The position numbers were made by a program, and so were the translations under genes. Of a DNA stretch of 64,000 bases, positions 27,325-36,494 are shown piece by piece. Each line of letters opens with the position of its first letter. Positions within the stretch are counted from its first letter, which is position 1. The DNA comes from Coleofasciculus sp937127375 (GTDB taxonomy: Bacteria; Cyanobacteriota; Cyanobacteriia; Cyanobacteriales; Coleofasciculaceae). Location: the NCBI GenBank assembly GCA_040218875.1, contig JAVJQP010000048.1; one strand, given 5' to 3'. The notes under the pieces were generated by a model that worked only from the letters and a program-made list of their open reading frames with translations, searched no databases and was not told where the DNA came from.

Positions 27325-27696
27325 TGAATCTAAGTAGCGATTGTAGGTGAACTCGTCTTCTATACAGAAAGAATTTCCAATTAAATTAGAGATTTCTGGG
27401 ATAACTGACTTTTATAGCTTCGCTTATGTGCCATTTACCAAAAATTTGAGCGATTGTCATCCTTAATTGCGGCTCTTCTAGAATCGCCGCCACCCAGTAC
27501 GGTGATTGGCTAGGCACTTGCCGGAATAACCCGTCTCATGGTTCAAGCCTCTAGATTTCTAGTGTACGATTTGGCTGGTAGCCAATGACAAGTCACTGAC
27601 CCACCCTTTCCGATGCGATCATGGCACAATAACTCACAATCAGTCTGCTTCCTTGATTAAATTGTTAAACCCTTTGCTCAAGAACCTTATCTACCT
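27325..27696. other. Intergenic region between divergent DUF3038 and apt genes
   Basis: About 370 bp holding the divergent promoters. I see no gene and no strong repeat. Confidence 0.6.
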
Positions 27697-28215
27697 ATGG
27701 ATTTAAAGTCGCTGATTCGGGATATCCCTGATTTTCCCAAACCTGGAATCGTATTTCGGGATATCACCCCCCTGCTGCGCCACCCAGATGGACTACGGTA
27801 CACGATTGACCTCCTAGCTCAAACCTGTAAACAGGCGGGACTCACACCAGATTATGTTGTCGGTATCGAATCCCGTGGCTTTATTTTTGGTCCTCCCCTC
27901 GCCTATCAACTCGGCGCTGGGTTTATCCCTGTGCGTAAACCGGGTAAACTCCCATCCGCCGTGCATACCATTGAGTATGAACTCGAATATGGTATGGATC
28001 GCTTAGAAGTTCATCAAGATGCCTTTGATTGCGGTTGTCGTATTCTGATTGCCGATGATTTAATCGCCACCGGAGGTACCGCCGCCGCTACTGCCAAGCT
28101 GGTGCAAAAAATTGGCTGTGAACTGGTGGGCTTTAGTTTTATCATCGAACTAAGGGATTTACAGGGGCGTCAGAAGCTGCCTGATGCGCCGATTGTTACC
28201 TTGGTTGAGTATTAG
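27697..28215 (+). CDS. apt: Adenine phosphoribosyltransferase
   Basis: 172 residues, the normal length. It contains IRDIPDFPKPGIVFRDITPL at the N-terminus, VVGIESRGFIFG, and the PRPP-binding motif ILIADDLIATGGT near 118-130. It salvages adenine to AMP with PRPP in the cytosol. The start is ATG 27697. It is followed 30 bp later by an ABC permease gene. Confidence 0.97.
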   Translation: MDLKSLIRDIPDFPKPGIVFRDITPLLRHPDGLRYTIDLLAQTCKQAGLTPDYVVGIESRGFIFGPPLAYQLGAGFIPVRKPGKLPSAVHTIEYELEYGMDRLEVHQDAFDCGCRILIADDLIATGGTAAATAKLVQKIGCELVGFSFIIELRDLQGRQKLPDAPIVTLVEY

Positions 28216-28245
28216 GCATTTTCTTCAGTAAAGCAATAAGGACGA

Positions 28246-29310
28246 ATGACTTCTTCAACACAGGATTCTTCAACTCGCCATGGCTTAGAAGCAGCGTGGA
28301 CGGGGTTTATACGGATTGTCACCAGTGAGACGTTTCTCTACATCGTCAAACGTCTCCTGCAAGCCTTATTAACCTTATTTCTGGCATCTGCCCTCAGTTT
28401 TGCCATCATTCAATTGTCACCAGGCAATTACTTGGACACCCTGCGGCAAAATCCCAAGATTTCCCCGGAACGGATTGAGGAACTCCGACAGCAATTTGGC
28501 TTGGATCAACCTGCCTACAAGCAATATTGGCGCTGGCTGGTGCGAGTGGTGACTCAGGGCGATTTTGGTGAGAGTTTTGTTTATTTTCGTTCTGTATCGT
28601 CTCTACTCTGGGAACGCATCCCAGCCACCTTACTGCTTGCCATTTCCTCGATTATCGTTACTTGGGCGATCGCGATTCCGTTGGGGATTATTGCGGCTGT
28701 TAAACAAAGCCGCTTTACCGATCGCGCTTTACAGGTGATTAGCTATACTGGTCAAGGCTTTCCTAGCTTTATCACTGCCTTAGTGCTGCTAATTATCGCC
28801 CAATACACCTCACCGCTGTTTCCAGTGGGTGGTATGACCAGTATTAATCATGCCGATTTGTCACCCATTGGTAAAGTCCTGGATATTGGATGGCACATGA
28901 TTCTACCCACCCTTGCCCTCTCCATCACCAGTTTTGCCGGACTTCAACGGATTACACGCGGGGCAATGTTGGATATTTTGCGGCAAGATTATATCCAAAC
29001 AGCCCGTGCCAAGGGACTTCCAGAAAATCGAGTCATCTATGTCCATGCCTTACGGAATGCCATTAATCCCCTAATCACCATCCTGGGTTTTGAATTTGCT
29101 AGCTTGTTAAGTGGTGCGTTTATTGCTGAATTTTTCTTTAATTGGCCCGGTTTAGGGCGATTGACATTACAAGCGGTCACAGCTAAAGATACCTATCTGG
29201 TGATGGCAGCCTTGATGATGGCGGCGGTGATGCTAATTGTCGGTAACTTACTTGCTGATTTGCTGCTCAAATTCGTTGACCCGCGCATTCGCCTCGAAAA
29301 TCTCAAATAA
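28246..29310 (+). CDS. Oligopeptide/nickel-type ABC transporter permease (DppB-like)
   Basis: 354 residues. After a polar leader, TM1 is near 33-57 and the SPGNYLDTLRQNP and IEELRQQFGLDQP motifs are typical of DppB/OppB. Five further TM helices follow with the coupling loop EAA-like ARAKGLPENRVIYVHALRNA near 255. The partner permease, ATPases and binding protein are not adjacent, which is common for cyanobacterial copies. The substrate is probably a peptide or similar compound. Confidence 0.92.
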   Translation: MTSSTQDSSTRHGLEAAWTGFIRIVTSETFLYIVKRLLQALLTLFLASALSFAIIQLSPGNYLDTLRQNPKISPERIEELRQQFGLDQPAYKQYWRWLVRVVTQGDFGESFVYFRSVSSLLWERIPATLLLAISSIIVTWAIAIPLGIIAAVKQSRFTDRALQVISYTGQGFPSFITALVLLIIAQYTSPLFPVGGMTSINHADLSPIGKVLDIGWHMILPTLALSITSFAGLQRITRGAMLDILRQDYIQTARAKGLPENRVIYVHALRNAINPLITILGFEFASLLSGAFIAEFFFNWPGLGRLTLQAVTAKDTYLVMAALMMAAVMLIVGNLLADLLLKFVDPRIRLENLK

Positions 29311-29445
29311 TTGGAAGTCGAACGACGAATGACAAATATAGGGAACTAACTTTCAGTGTAATCAGTGTGACTAACCCCTCACTCCCCTACCCTAATCTCT
29401 CCAATAAATCCGTGAAATCAGTGTTTTGACGAATGACTAATCAAA

Positions 29446-29742
29446 ATGTTTAGCCAAATCTATTACTTAATTCTTTCTAGAGTTGATGGTCGCTATCTGG
29501 CTGCCCAGCCTACCGCTAGAGATAGGGAGATGGGGGCAGGTTACTTATTGATGTTTCGCGAACGGTTTGAAGCCCTCAGCTATCTAAATACCCACGCCGC
29601 CGATCTGAGCGATCGCTTTGCCGTTGAGTCGGTTTCCGGAACCCAGTTAAAAGGATTACTCCAACGCTGGGGATTTCAGGGGGTAGGGATTGTACAAGAC
29701 CCTTTGATTCCCAAAATAGAGTTTCTATCTTATGGGGGATGA
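29446..29742 (+). CDS. Conserved small hypothetical protein
   Basis: 98 residues beginning MFSQIYYLILSRVDGRYLAA and ending PKIEFLSYGG. The sequence looks like a single small folded domain of the sort conserved across cyanobacteria. Codon use and the compact strand-helix pattern favour a real gene; function unknown. A repeat related to that at 21061 and a GACGAATGAC heptamer precede it. Confidence 0.65.
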   Translation: MFSQIYYLILSRVDGRYLAAQPTARDREMGAGYLLMFRERFEALSYLNTHAADLSDRFAVESVSGTQLKGLLQRWGFQGVGIVQDPLIPKIEFLSYGG

Positions 29743-30119
29743 TATCAATTTCTTACGTCTAAGGATAAGTATTCTTCCCAAATTCTAAAAATAAATTAAG
29801 TCAAGATTACGCCAAATTCTATCTTTAGATAAACTAGAAGACGGATGCTATTCGTTCACAATGAATAAAAATATGATTGCTCAACCCGTACCCTGTATGT
29901 ATTTATTTGCGGTAGCAATAACTAGGTCAGGGAAACTTACAGCGCTTCGCGCTGTCATGAAGTACAGGAAGTAGATCAAAGTCCCCCTTTTTAAGGGGGA
30001 TTTAGGGGGATCGACAATGTACCGCATAGCAGAGCAAACTGCTGTATATAGACGGTGTTGGGTCGCTTTAATGGGAACTCTAGATCTTTTTTCATACACC
30101 CCAGTTAAATCAGTGCATT
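29743..30119. other. Intergenic region with a GGGGGA-rich hairpin repeat
   Basis: About 380 bp. It contains AGCGCTTCGCGCT at 29941 and GTCCCCCTTTTTAAGGGGGA followed by a second TTTAGGGGGAT at 29981-30011, a repeat type widespread in cyanobacteria. No gene seen. Confidence 0.7.
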
Positions 30120-32027
30120 ATGACGTTTCAAGTGAATCAGTTTGATAGTAAGGACTCTCGGCATCCTCAACCTAGAAAAGGAGTGAAGTCCAGAGGGCTA
30201 ATCCAGAACCTTAAACACCACATTTTTTTATTCGGCGTAGCCATTTCTTGGGGAATTGCCACTCCGCTGAATGCGGCTGAACGAGTCACCCTGCAATTAG
30301 GACCGTTTCGGCAATCGGTGGAAATCGCGGATCTAGAAGAATGGGCGCAGACGGGTGAGTTACCGCCAACTCTCACACCCTACCGTTCCTTACTCACTCC
30401 CCAAGTCCAGCAGGTACTCAACAGACGCCTGCAACTTGACCCGAATCTGGCGGAGAAATTTATCAATGATTTGCTGCTGTCCACCGATGGCGTCCGCTTA
30501 CTGGATCAAATTGGTAGAGTACTCCCCGATAGCAGTCTTGATCAGTTAAAAGCGGCTCTATTTTTAGCAGCACGCCAAGGGAATGGATTGTCGGTGCTAA
30601 GTTTTTTAAGAGCTTACCCCGAAGAGACGGTCACGATCAATGCTTCATCCGCGATCGCGATTGTGCTGCAAATGAATCTGCCTTACTTACAATCTCAAGT
30701 GGTTAATCCGATCCTGGAACAGGAACTCACCATGGCGGATACCCCAGAGTTTGCGGCTGACTTTGACCCAACGGTGACCGGTTATCAATATGTCCGGGAA
30801 CGTACCCTGAGGCTACGTGATCGCGATCGCGATCGGGCTATTCCCGTGGATGTGTACTGGGTGAGGAATACTTCCGGACCTTTGGTTGTTCTCTCCCACG
30901 GCTTTGGGTCTGACCGCAAATTTTTAACCTACCTAGCGCGTCATCTGGCGTCTAATGGTTTAACCGTTGTGGCGATAGAACATCCCGGCAGTAATTTTAG
31001 CTGGCTCAGTGGGGTTTCTCTCAGGAGTAACATTGGAGAGGTGTTACCCCCATCGGAGTTTATCGACCGTCCTCAGGATGTTAGCTTTGTCTTGGATCGG
31101 CTGGCGAAAATTAATCGAAGCTATGGATCATTACGGGGCAAATTGAATACGGAGCAAGTTACCGTTATCGGTCATTCCCTAGGCGGCTACACCGCTTTAG
31201 CCTTAGCCGGAGGACAACTTGACCTAGAGGAATTGCGAGAGTTTTGTCAAAAGCGTAGTCCTCTAGAACGCTCACCCGCTGACTGGTTTCAATGTTCTGC
31301 CACAGACTTACAGGAAGACGATGTACAGTTACGCGATCGACGGGTGGTTCAGGTAATGGCTCTCAACGCCGTTACTGGACATTTATTTGGCAGTTCGGGT
31401 CTAGCGGAGGTAAAAATTCCCACCTTGCTGTTAACGGGAACCAATGACGCGATTACCCCCTCTCTGGAACACCAACTTCGCGCCTTTGATCAGTTAAGTG
31501 GACTCAAGTATCTACTGGTGGCGCTGGGGGGGACTCATTTGAGTGTCACCGATCGCGCGACTCTCAATGAAGCTGTAACCAGCAGTACCTTGGTGCCGGA
31601 ACTAACGGATAAAGATGCAGAACCCCTGCGTCGGCTGTTTCGAGGCGTGAGTTTAGCCTTCATTAAACAGCTAACGCCTGAAGCCCAACGTTATAAACCC
31701 TTTTTGACACCAGCTTACGCCCAATCACTTTCCACTCCCAGCTTATCCTTACGCCTGAGTACTCAACTCCCCCCTAGCTTAACCACTTGGTTCCAAGTGT
31801 TAAGTGTGAGTAACCAGAAGATTGCCATCCGTTTCCCTACCCTCAATCACGGTGCGATCGGGAAGATTTTTTCACCCTTTGCCAATTCTCCCCAGGTTCT
31901 CACCCAAACCGATTGCTGCACAGGACAACTGAATCAGATTTTTACGAATTTTATGAACGTAATTGCGGCATTCCCCGACTTTAACGACAGTAAGTCGGGG
32001 AAGGATAGCAGACAAACTAGGAATTAA
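30120..32027 (+). CDS. DUF1400 alpha/beta hydrolase
   Basis: 635 residues. A basic leader and hydrophobic stretch (HIFLFGVAISWGIATPLNA) form a signal peptide; DUF1400 covers about 58-180 (VTLQLGPFRQSVEI). The alpha/beta hydrolase domain follows with LVVLSHGFGSDRKF, the nucleophile elbow VIGHSLGGYTALAL near 350, and a late His in GGTHLSVTD. A lipase, esterase or PAF-acetylhydrolase-like activity outside the cytoplasm is likely. The last 17 residues (FPDFNDSKSGKDSRQTRN) are encoded by a hairpin repeat, so the C-terminus has been remodelled. Confidence 0.88.
   Translation: MTFQVNQFDSKDSRHPQPRKGVKSRGLIQNLKHHIFLFGVAISWGIATPLNAAERVTLQLGPFRQSVEIADLEEWAQTGELPPTLTPYRSLLTPQVQQVLNRRLQLDPNLAEKFINDLLLSTDGVRLLDQIGRVLPDSSLDQLKAALFLAARQGNGLSVLSFLRAYPEETVTINASSAIAIVLQMNLPYLQSQVVNPILEQELTMADTPEFAADFDPTVTGYQYVRERTLRLRDRDRDRAIPVDVYWVRNTSGPLVVLSHGFGSDRKFLTYLARHLASNGLTVVAIEHPGSNFSWLSGVSLRSNIGEVLPPSEFIDRPQDVSFVLDRLAKINRSYGSLRGKLNTEQVTVIGHSLGGYTALALAGGQLDLEELREFCQKRSPLERSPADWFQCSATDLQEDDVQLRDRRVVQVMALNAVTGHLFGSSGLAEVKIPTLLLTGTNDAITPSLEHQLRAFDQLSGLKYLLVALGGTHLSVTDRATLNEAVTSSTLVPELTDKDAEPLRRLFRGVSLAFIKQLTPEAQRYKPFLTPAYAQSLSTPSLSLRLSTQLPPSLTTWFQVLSVSNQKIAIRFPTLNHGAIGKIFSPFANSPQVLTQTDCCTGQLNQIFTNFMNVIAAFPDFNDSKSGKDSRQTRN
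31971..32002. repeat. Hairpin repeat forming the hydrolase 3' end
   Basis: TTCCCCGACTT and AAGTCGGGGAA form an 11-bp stem around TAACGACAGT. It is related to the CCCCGAC/GTCGGGG repeat at 24839 and 48375. The element lies inside the coding frame just before the stop. Confidence 0.8.
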
Positions 32028-32068
32028 ATATTCCGCAGTTTGTCAAATTTCTATGGTAAAATATAGTC

Positions 32069-33322
32069 ATGAAAACACGTAGAGTGACCTATAGAATTTA
32101 CCCAAATAAGGCTCAATGTGACCAGCTTCATTGGGCGAGAAAAATGCACTGCGAGCTCTATAACGCGGCAATTGCTAACCGAAGGACGCAGTACAAGCGC
32201 TTTGGTCATCCCGTTAATTATCTTGAGCAGCAAAACTGTTTGCCTGAGTTTAAGAAAGTTTGGATTGAGTATGCCGAATTAGGTTCTCATACGTTACAAG
32301 CTACATTAAAGCGGGTTGATTTTGCCTATAAGCGATTTTTTAAAGGATTAGCCAAGTATCCAAAGTTCAAAGCCAAGCGGCGGTATAGTGGCTGGACATA
32401 TCCAGACAAAGCAGGTTGGAAGGCTTTATCTAACGGTAAAAACGGTTACTTGGAACTAAGAGACCTTGGTTTAAAGATTCAAATGCGGGGGCAAGCTAGG
32501 ACTTGGGGAACTCCAACAACCTGCACAATCTTTTTCAGAAATGGTTTGTGGTATGCGTCAATCACTGTGCAGTGCAACCCAATCCGTCAAACAGGTACGG
32601 GTTCAATCGGAATCGACCTTGGCTGTAAAGACGCGGTGACGCTTTCAACAGGTGAAAAAATCGCTAAACCAGACTTTATAAAGGAGGGACATAAGAAGGT
32701 TAAAGCCGCCTCAAAGCGGTTAAGACGCAAAAGACCACCTAATAGGAATAAAAAAGTTTTGGGTTCGAGACGATGGAAAAAGGAACGCAAGCGTATCTCT
32801 AAACTTCAGAGCAAGATAGCCCGACAACGGGAAGATTGGCTGCACAAAGTAACCAGCGATATAGTGAGCGGTAATAGTCTAATCGGTGGAGAGCAGTTAA
32901 ACGTTAAGGGTATGACTCGTAAAGCCAAAAAGGGTAAGCGTAAGAAACAAAAAGCCGGGTTAAATCGGTCTATTCTTGACGTTGGGTTTAGTAGAGTCGG
33001 TGATTTATTAACCTACAAATCGGCTGAGGCAGGTGGGTTCTATGTCGAGTCACCAACTAGGACGCTTAAGCCAACTCAACGGTGCGCTAAATGTTGGGAA
33101 TTAACGCCTAAGACTTTGAGCGATAGAGTTCACATTTGCTCTAATCCTGACTGTAAGCACGTCGAAGATAGAGATGTTAATGCCGCTCAAGTTAATGAGA
33201 CTTGGGCAAGGGGTTTGGAACGAACCTCTTCAGACGCAGAGCCGCCTAGCTCTACTGATTGCTCCAAGCATGAAGCAACTAGGGGCGAGGAAGCGTCAGA
33301 AACACAGACTTCAATGAAGTAA
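32069..33322 (+). CDS. tnpB: TnpB, IS200/IS605-family RNA-guided nuclease
   Basis: 417 residues. The N-terminal OrfB/HTH region starts MKTRRVTYRIYPNKAQ. The RuvC-like active site is split: Asp in GIDLGCKDAVTLS near 190, Glu in GGEQLNVKGM near 275, and Asp in DRDVNAAQ near 370. The zinc ribbon is CAKC...CSNPDC. All catalytic acids are present, so it may be active. No tnpA (Y1 transposase) is beside it, as for many IS1341-type elements. A hairpin at 33302-33330 marks the probable right end, where the guide (omega) RNA is expected to finish. Confidence 0.93.
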   Translation: MKTRRVTYRIYPNKAQCDQLHWARKMHCELYNAAIANRRTQYKRFGHPVNYLEQQNCLPEFKKVWIEYAELGSHTLQATLKRVDFAYKRFFKGLAKYPKFKAKRRYSGWTYPDKAGWKALSNGKNGYLELRDLGLKIQMRGQARTWGTPTTCTIFFRNGLWYASITVQCNPIRQTGTGSIGIDLGCKDAVTLSTGEKIAKPDFIKEGHKKVKAASKRLRRKRPPNRNKKVLGSRRWKKERKRISKLQSKIARQREDWLHKVTSDIVSGNSLIGGEQLNVKGMTRKAKKGKRKKQKAGLNRSILDVGFSRVGDLLTYKSAEAGGFYVESPTRTLKPTQRCAKCWELTPKTLSDRVHICSNPDCKHVEDRDVNAAQVNETWARGLERTSSDAEPPSSTDCSKHEATRGEEASETQTSMK

Positions 33323-33330
33323 GTCTGTGT
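33302..33330 (+). mobile_element. Right-end hairpin of the IS605/IS1341-type element
   Basis: ACACAGACTT and AAGTCTGTGT pair perfectly (10 bp) around CAATGAAGT and overlap the last codons and stop of tnpB. Subterminal hairpins of this kind are the transposase-recognition ends of the family and the 3' part of the omega RNA. The left end was not located. Confidence 0.65.
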
Positions 33331-33351
33331 AGTTCATTAAAACAGAATGGT

Positions 33352-33633
33352 TTAGTTTTGATAGAATTTACCCTCGATATTATCTAACTTTTCCTCAATT
33401 TCAAAATGGTTGAGTTGTTCCCAGGCATCCGCGATCGCCAGAATTTCGCCAATTACGGAATGGGTATTTTGGGAGGGCAAAATATCAGACATTTGCCAAA
33501 TGCCTTGATCGAGAACCGTATCCTCCAACATGATAATGTTGTGTTCAAGTTCTCTTCTAGCATCTTGGAGTAATTGACTGAGCCGTTTGGCATTGCGTTT
33601 TTTGGCTTTGAGTTGTTGACGAGTAAGTAACAT
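33352..33633 (-). CDS. Small coiled-coil hypothetical protein
   Basis: 93 residues. The basic helical start MLLTRQQLKAKKRNAKRLSQ leads into a heptad-like LLQDARRELEHNIIMLED, then IGEILAIADAWEQLNHFEIE. No family recognised. It sits right behind the TnpB element in the opposite direction, and may be the gene next to which the element inserted. Protein-like composition supports it moderately. Confidence 0.55.
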   Translation of the reverse strand: MLLTRQQLKAKKRNAKRLSQLLQDARRELEHNIIMLEDTVLDQGIWQMSDILPSQNTHSVIGEILAIADAWEQLNHFEIEEKLDNIEGKFYQN

Positions 33634-34007
33634 AGTGATTTAGAAGGAGTCGTAATCGACTACCGATAAGGGATTCAACTGCCACTAAAATAGGGTCAGT
33701 ATTTATGATTTTCTTAGCCTGTGCCAACCGATCAGGATAATTTCTGGATAAGCTGGGGGAACCTGTTCCAGATCTAGCATGCTACCTCTGGAACCCATGT
33801 AGAGACGTAGCATGCTACGTCTCGACATCCGGCAGTCTTGATATCATAGAGTTGGAAATCGGTTTAATCTAAAACATTGACAAAATAAACAATGTGTGCT
33901 AATGCCTCTAAGCAGGTACATCAGTTCAAGGCATCCTGCTCAAAAACAAAATGCGGCGGATTATTTCCTTATAAAAGCGATAATTTCACAATTCATCATT
34001 TAGATTA
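33634..34007. other. Intergenic region with two palindromes
   Basis: About 370 bp. TTCCAGATCTAGCATGCTAC (from 33769) is followed by CTCTGGAA, and TGTAGAGACGTAGCATGCTA (from 33799) by CGTCTCGACA. The latter is a member of the GTAGAGACGT palindrome family seen at 45469 and 50848. No gene seen. Confidence 0.7.
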
Positions 34008-35165
34008 ATGCCAGGGTTATTGAGTTTAGATAGAATTGTTAAAAATTTAGAAACCCACGACAATTCAACGCGGATAAAAAAGTTAATGGTTTATACCTGC
34101 CAGAGTCAGTGGGAAAACGAGTTGTCAATTCTAAATCAGTATAAGTTCTCTGATTTAATCCAACAACTTCGCGCCTCCCATTTCAGTCTGGAGCAGCTTC
34201 GTTCAAGGCTTTATAGCTTTGCGGAAACCTTGAACCGCCAAGCTGAATATTTAGTCGTGGCGGATACGATTATTCATCAATTAGAACCCCTCTATAGCGA
34301 ACCCGAAGAATCCACTCAAGTCGTCGCGGTTAAATCCCCGCCTAAAGCTTCAACTCAACCCCCATGGATTGTCTTAGAAACCGCCAGTGAACTGGAAGCA
34401 GATAGTAATATTCTGCGAATCAAAAAACTGATGCTTTATGTCAGTAAAAATCACTGGGAAACCGACTCGCAGATTCTCGAACAATTAAATTTGGCGGATT
34501 TAATTCAAGATTTAAGAGAATCTTACCCTAGCATCAAGAAACTCAGTGCAGCACTCAAGCAACAAGTGCAAACCCTTAACCGACAGGCAGACTATATTGT
34601 TGTGGCAAAAACGATTCTCAAGGCGTTGCAAAAACTCTATACTGATGATTCAGAAATTACCAGTGTCAAAGCCGTAAAAGCCGCGCGATCGCAGCCGCCA
34701 GCACCACCACCGACAAGGTTCCCCCCACAGGCAAATACAGGAAATAGGAATACGCGAAAACAGGCAGATAAAGACAACCAGGAAAAATTCCCCAATCATC
34801 AATCACCACTTGTTCAAGGTCAGGAAATTCGACAAAGTGCAACTCAGGATTCAACGTCAAACTCATGCCCGTATGACCCGTTTGAGTTGCGTTTAAATGT
34901 AATGAAATATACAACTCCATTGCGGGCAAAATTATTAATTTTTTCTGTACTCGACCATCCAATTAAAAAAACGCAACATGATTGGTTATTGATGAAAGCC
35001 AAGCCCCTAGACGATTTGTTATTTGAACTGTTCTCAACTTGTGCCACGCTTGAGGAACTCGAAGCCAAGCTTTACCAGACAGCACAAGCCCTAGAAGACG
35101 CCGATGAAAACACTCAAGCCGCTGGCGCGATCGCACAATCAATGAAACGACTTTATGAACGTTAA
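34008..35165 (+). CDS. Protein with three copies of an unrecognised ~85-residue helical domain
   Basis: 385 residues. Copies lie at about 18-95, 132-208 and 290-383. Each has a RIKKLMVYTCQSQWENELSI-type first helix, a DLIQQLRxS helix, then a LNRQAEYLVVADTII-type helix ending in a xLYxx cap. The linkers are Pro/Gln-rich and probably disordered. The third copy is the most divergent. I do not recognise the domain; the repeated helical design suggests protein-protein binding. Its stop overlaps the start of the pentapeptide-repeat gene, implying translational coupling. Confidence 0.75.
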   Translation: MPGLLSLDRIVKNLETHDNSTRIKKLMVYTCQSQWENELSILNQYKFSDLIQQLRASHFSLEQLRSRLYSFAETLNRQAEYLVVADTIIHQLEPLYSEPEESTQVVAVKSPPKASTQPPWIVLETASELEADSNILRIKKLMLYVSKNHWETDSQILEQLNLADLIQDLRESYPSIKKLSAALKQQVQTLNRQADYIVVAKTILKALQKLYTDDSEITSVKAVKAARSQPPAPPPTRFPPQANTGNRNTRKQADKDNQEKFPNHQSPLVQGQEIRQSATQDSTSNSCPYDPFELRLNVMKYTTPLRAKLLIFSVLDHPIKKTQHDWLLMKAKPLDDLLFELFSTCATLEELEAKLYQTAQALEDADENTQAAGAIAQSMKRLYER

Positions 35166-36153
35166 GGAACTCCTACAGCGCTATGAAGCGGGAGAAACCA
35201 AGTTTACTGGCATCAGTCTCAGCGGTGTCAATTTGTTTGGGGCGGACTTAATTGGTATTGTTTTCAGTGGTGCTGATTTGCATGGCGCTACGCTAATTTT
35301 TGCCTACCTGAGTCGCGCTAACTTCCGGAAAGCGAATTTAGTGGGGACACGGTTAAGTGGCGCGAATTTAAATCAGGCGTGGCTGAGTGGGGTTAATTTA
35401 AGTAATGCCGATTTACATGGGGCAAGTTTGCAAAGTGCTGACTTAAGAAGCGCCAATTTGACATTAGCTAGTTTGCTCGATGCTAACTTAATGGATGCTG
35501 ATTTGCGGGGGGCAAATTTAAGTGGGGCTGATTTAACTGGGGCGTGTTTGCGCGGGGCGAATTTGCGAGAAGAAAAGCGGATGTATACTGCCAAGCTGCG
35601 GGGTGCTATCTTGCAGAAGGTAGATTTACAAGGGGCAGATTTGCGGGGGGCTGATTTATTGAAAGTGAACTTAAGGGGTGCTAATTTAAGGGAAACGAAT
35701 TTGCGGGAAGCGGATTTACGGGGGGCAAATTTGAGTGACGCCAATTTGAGTTCGGCATTTTTGACCGAAGTGAATTTGATGGGGGCGAATTTGCGTGGCG
35801 CTATTCTGAAGAATGTCAAATTGGAACGGGCAATTTTAAGTGAGGCAGATTTAACGGGCGTGAATTTACAGGGGGCTGTAATGCCAGATGTCAGGTTAAG
35901 TAAAGCCCAAGTAAGTCGGGGAAATCTGAGTTTTGCGCGATTGAATCGGGCAGATTTGAGTCGGACAAATTTACGGGAAGCGAATTTGAGTGAGTCGGAT
36001 TTAATTGAGGCATATTTGGCACGAACAAACCTGATGGGGGCGAATTTGAGCAATGCTAATCTGACACGGGCAGAATTGAGTACCACGAATTTAATGGGGG
36101 CAAATTTGCAGGGGGCGACAATGCCTGATGGTAGGATTCATGACACAGATTGA
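35155..36153 (+). CDS. Pentapeptide-repeat protein
   Basis: 332 residues. A short N-terminal helix (MNVKELLQRYEAGETKF) is followed by more than 50 A(D/N)LxX repeats forming a right-handed quadrilateral beta-helix. A small irregularity (REEKRMYTAKLRG) near residue 140 interrupts the helix. No second domain is attached. Its start lies 11 bp inside the preceding gene, with the ATG in TATGAACG. Cyanobacteria have many such proteins and few have assigned jobs. The last codons overlap a repeated GACACAGATT and a pseudogene on the other strand. Confidence 0.9.
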   Translation: MNVKELLQRYEAGETKFTGISLSGVNLFGADLIGIVFSGADLHGATLIFAYLSRANFRKANLVGTRLSGANLNQAWLSGVNLSNADLHGASLQSADLRSANLTLASLLDANLMDADLRGANLSGADLTGACLRGANLREEKRMYTAKLRGAILQKVDLQGADLRGADLLKVNLRGANLRETNLREADLRGANLSDANLSSAFLTEVNLMGANLRGAILKNVKLERAILSEADLTGVNLQGAVMPDVRLSKAQVSRGNLSFARLNRADLSRTNLREANLSESDLIEAYLARTNLMGANLSNANLTRAELSTTNLMGANLQGATMPDGRIHDTD

Positions 36154-36174
36154 CACAGATTGAACGTCTATTAG

Positions 36175-36403
36175 AATTAGAACAACTCGATGCGATCGCG
36201 AGTAGAATATCGCTAATATCTACATCTGCCATATCCAAGTCCTGGGAGGACTCAAAGTAAACGACATGAAAGCCTTGCTGTTCGAGTTCAGTTTTCAGGC
36301 GCAGTAATTCTGTGGATTTGCCACAGCCAATATGTCCGGTAAAGAAAAGAGGGACGAGATGTTTATTGTTATTTTGATAACGATGAACATCCATATTTAT
36401 CAA
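36175..36403 (-). pseudogene. N-terminal remnant of a P-loop ATPase
   Basis: The frame gives VPLFFTGHIGCGKSTELLRL (Walker A GHIGCGKST), then KTELEQQGFHVVYFESSQDL, DMADVDISDILLAIA. It then runs into a GACACAGATT tandem repeat and unrelated sequence, with no Walker B. About 66 codons of a normally much larger ATPase survive. The 3' end overlaps the pentapeptide gene's tail. Confidence 0.65.
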
Positions 36404-36494
36404 GTAAAAATCCCGCCCCCAGTCAGTGATGCTGGTAGCACGGGATACCTTTTACCTGCAATTGCGCGATCGCACGCCTAATAGAACCAATCAA

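Noticed and set aside
27520..27570. GGTTCAAGCC stretch considered as a tRNA T-arm
   Set aside because: No matching acceptor stem, D-arm or anticodon arm could be paired around it.
35373..36086. 237-residue minus-strand ORF rich in KFAPRKSA
   Set aside because: Antisense of the pentapeptide-repeat gene; periodic composition is inherited from the 15-bp repeat unit.
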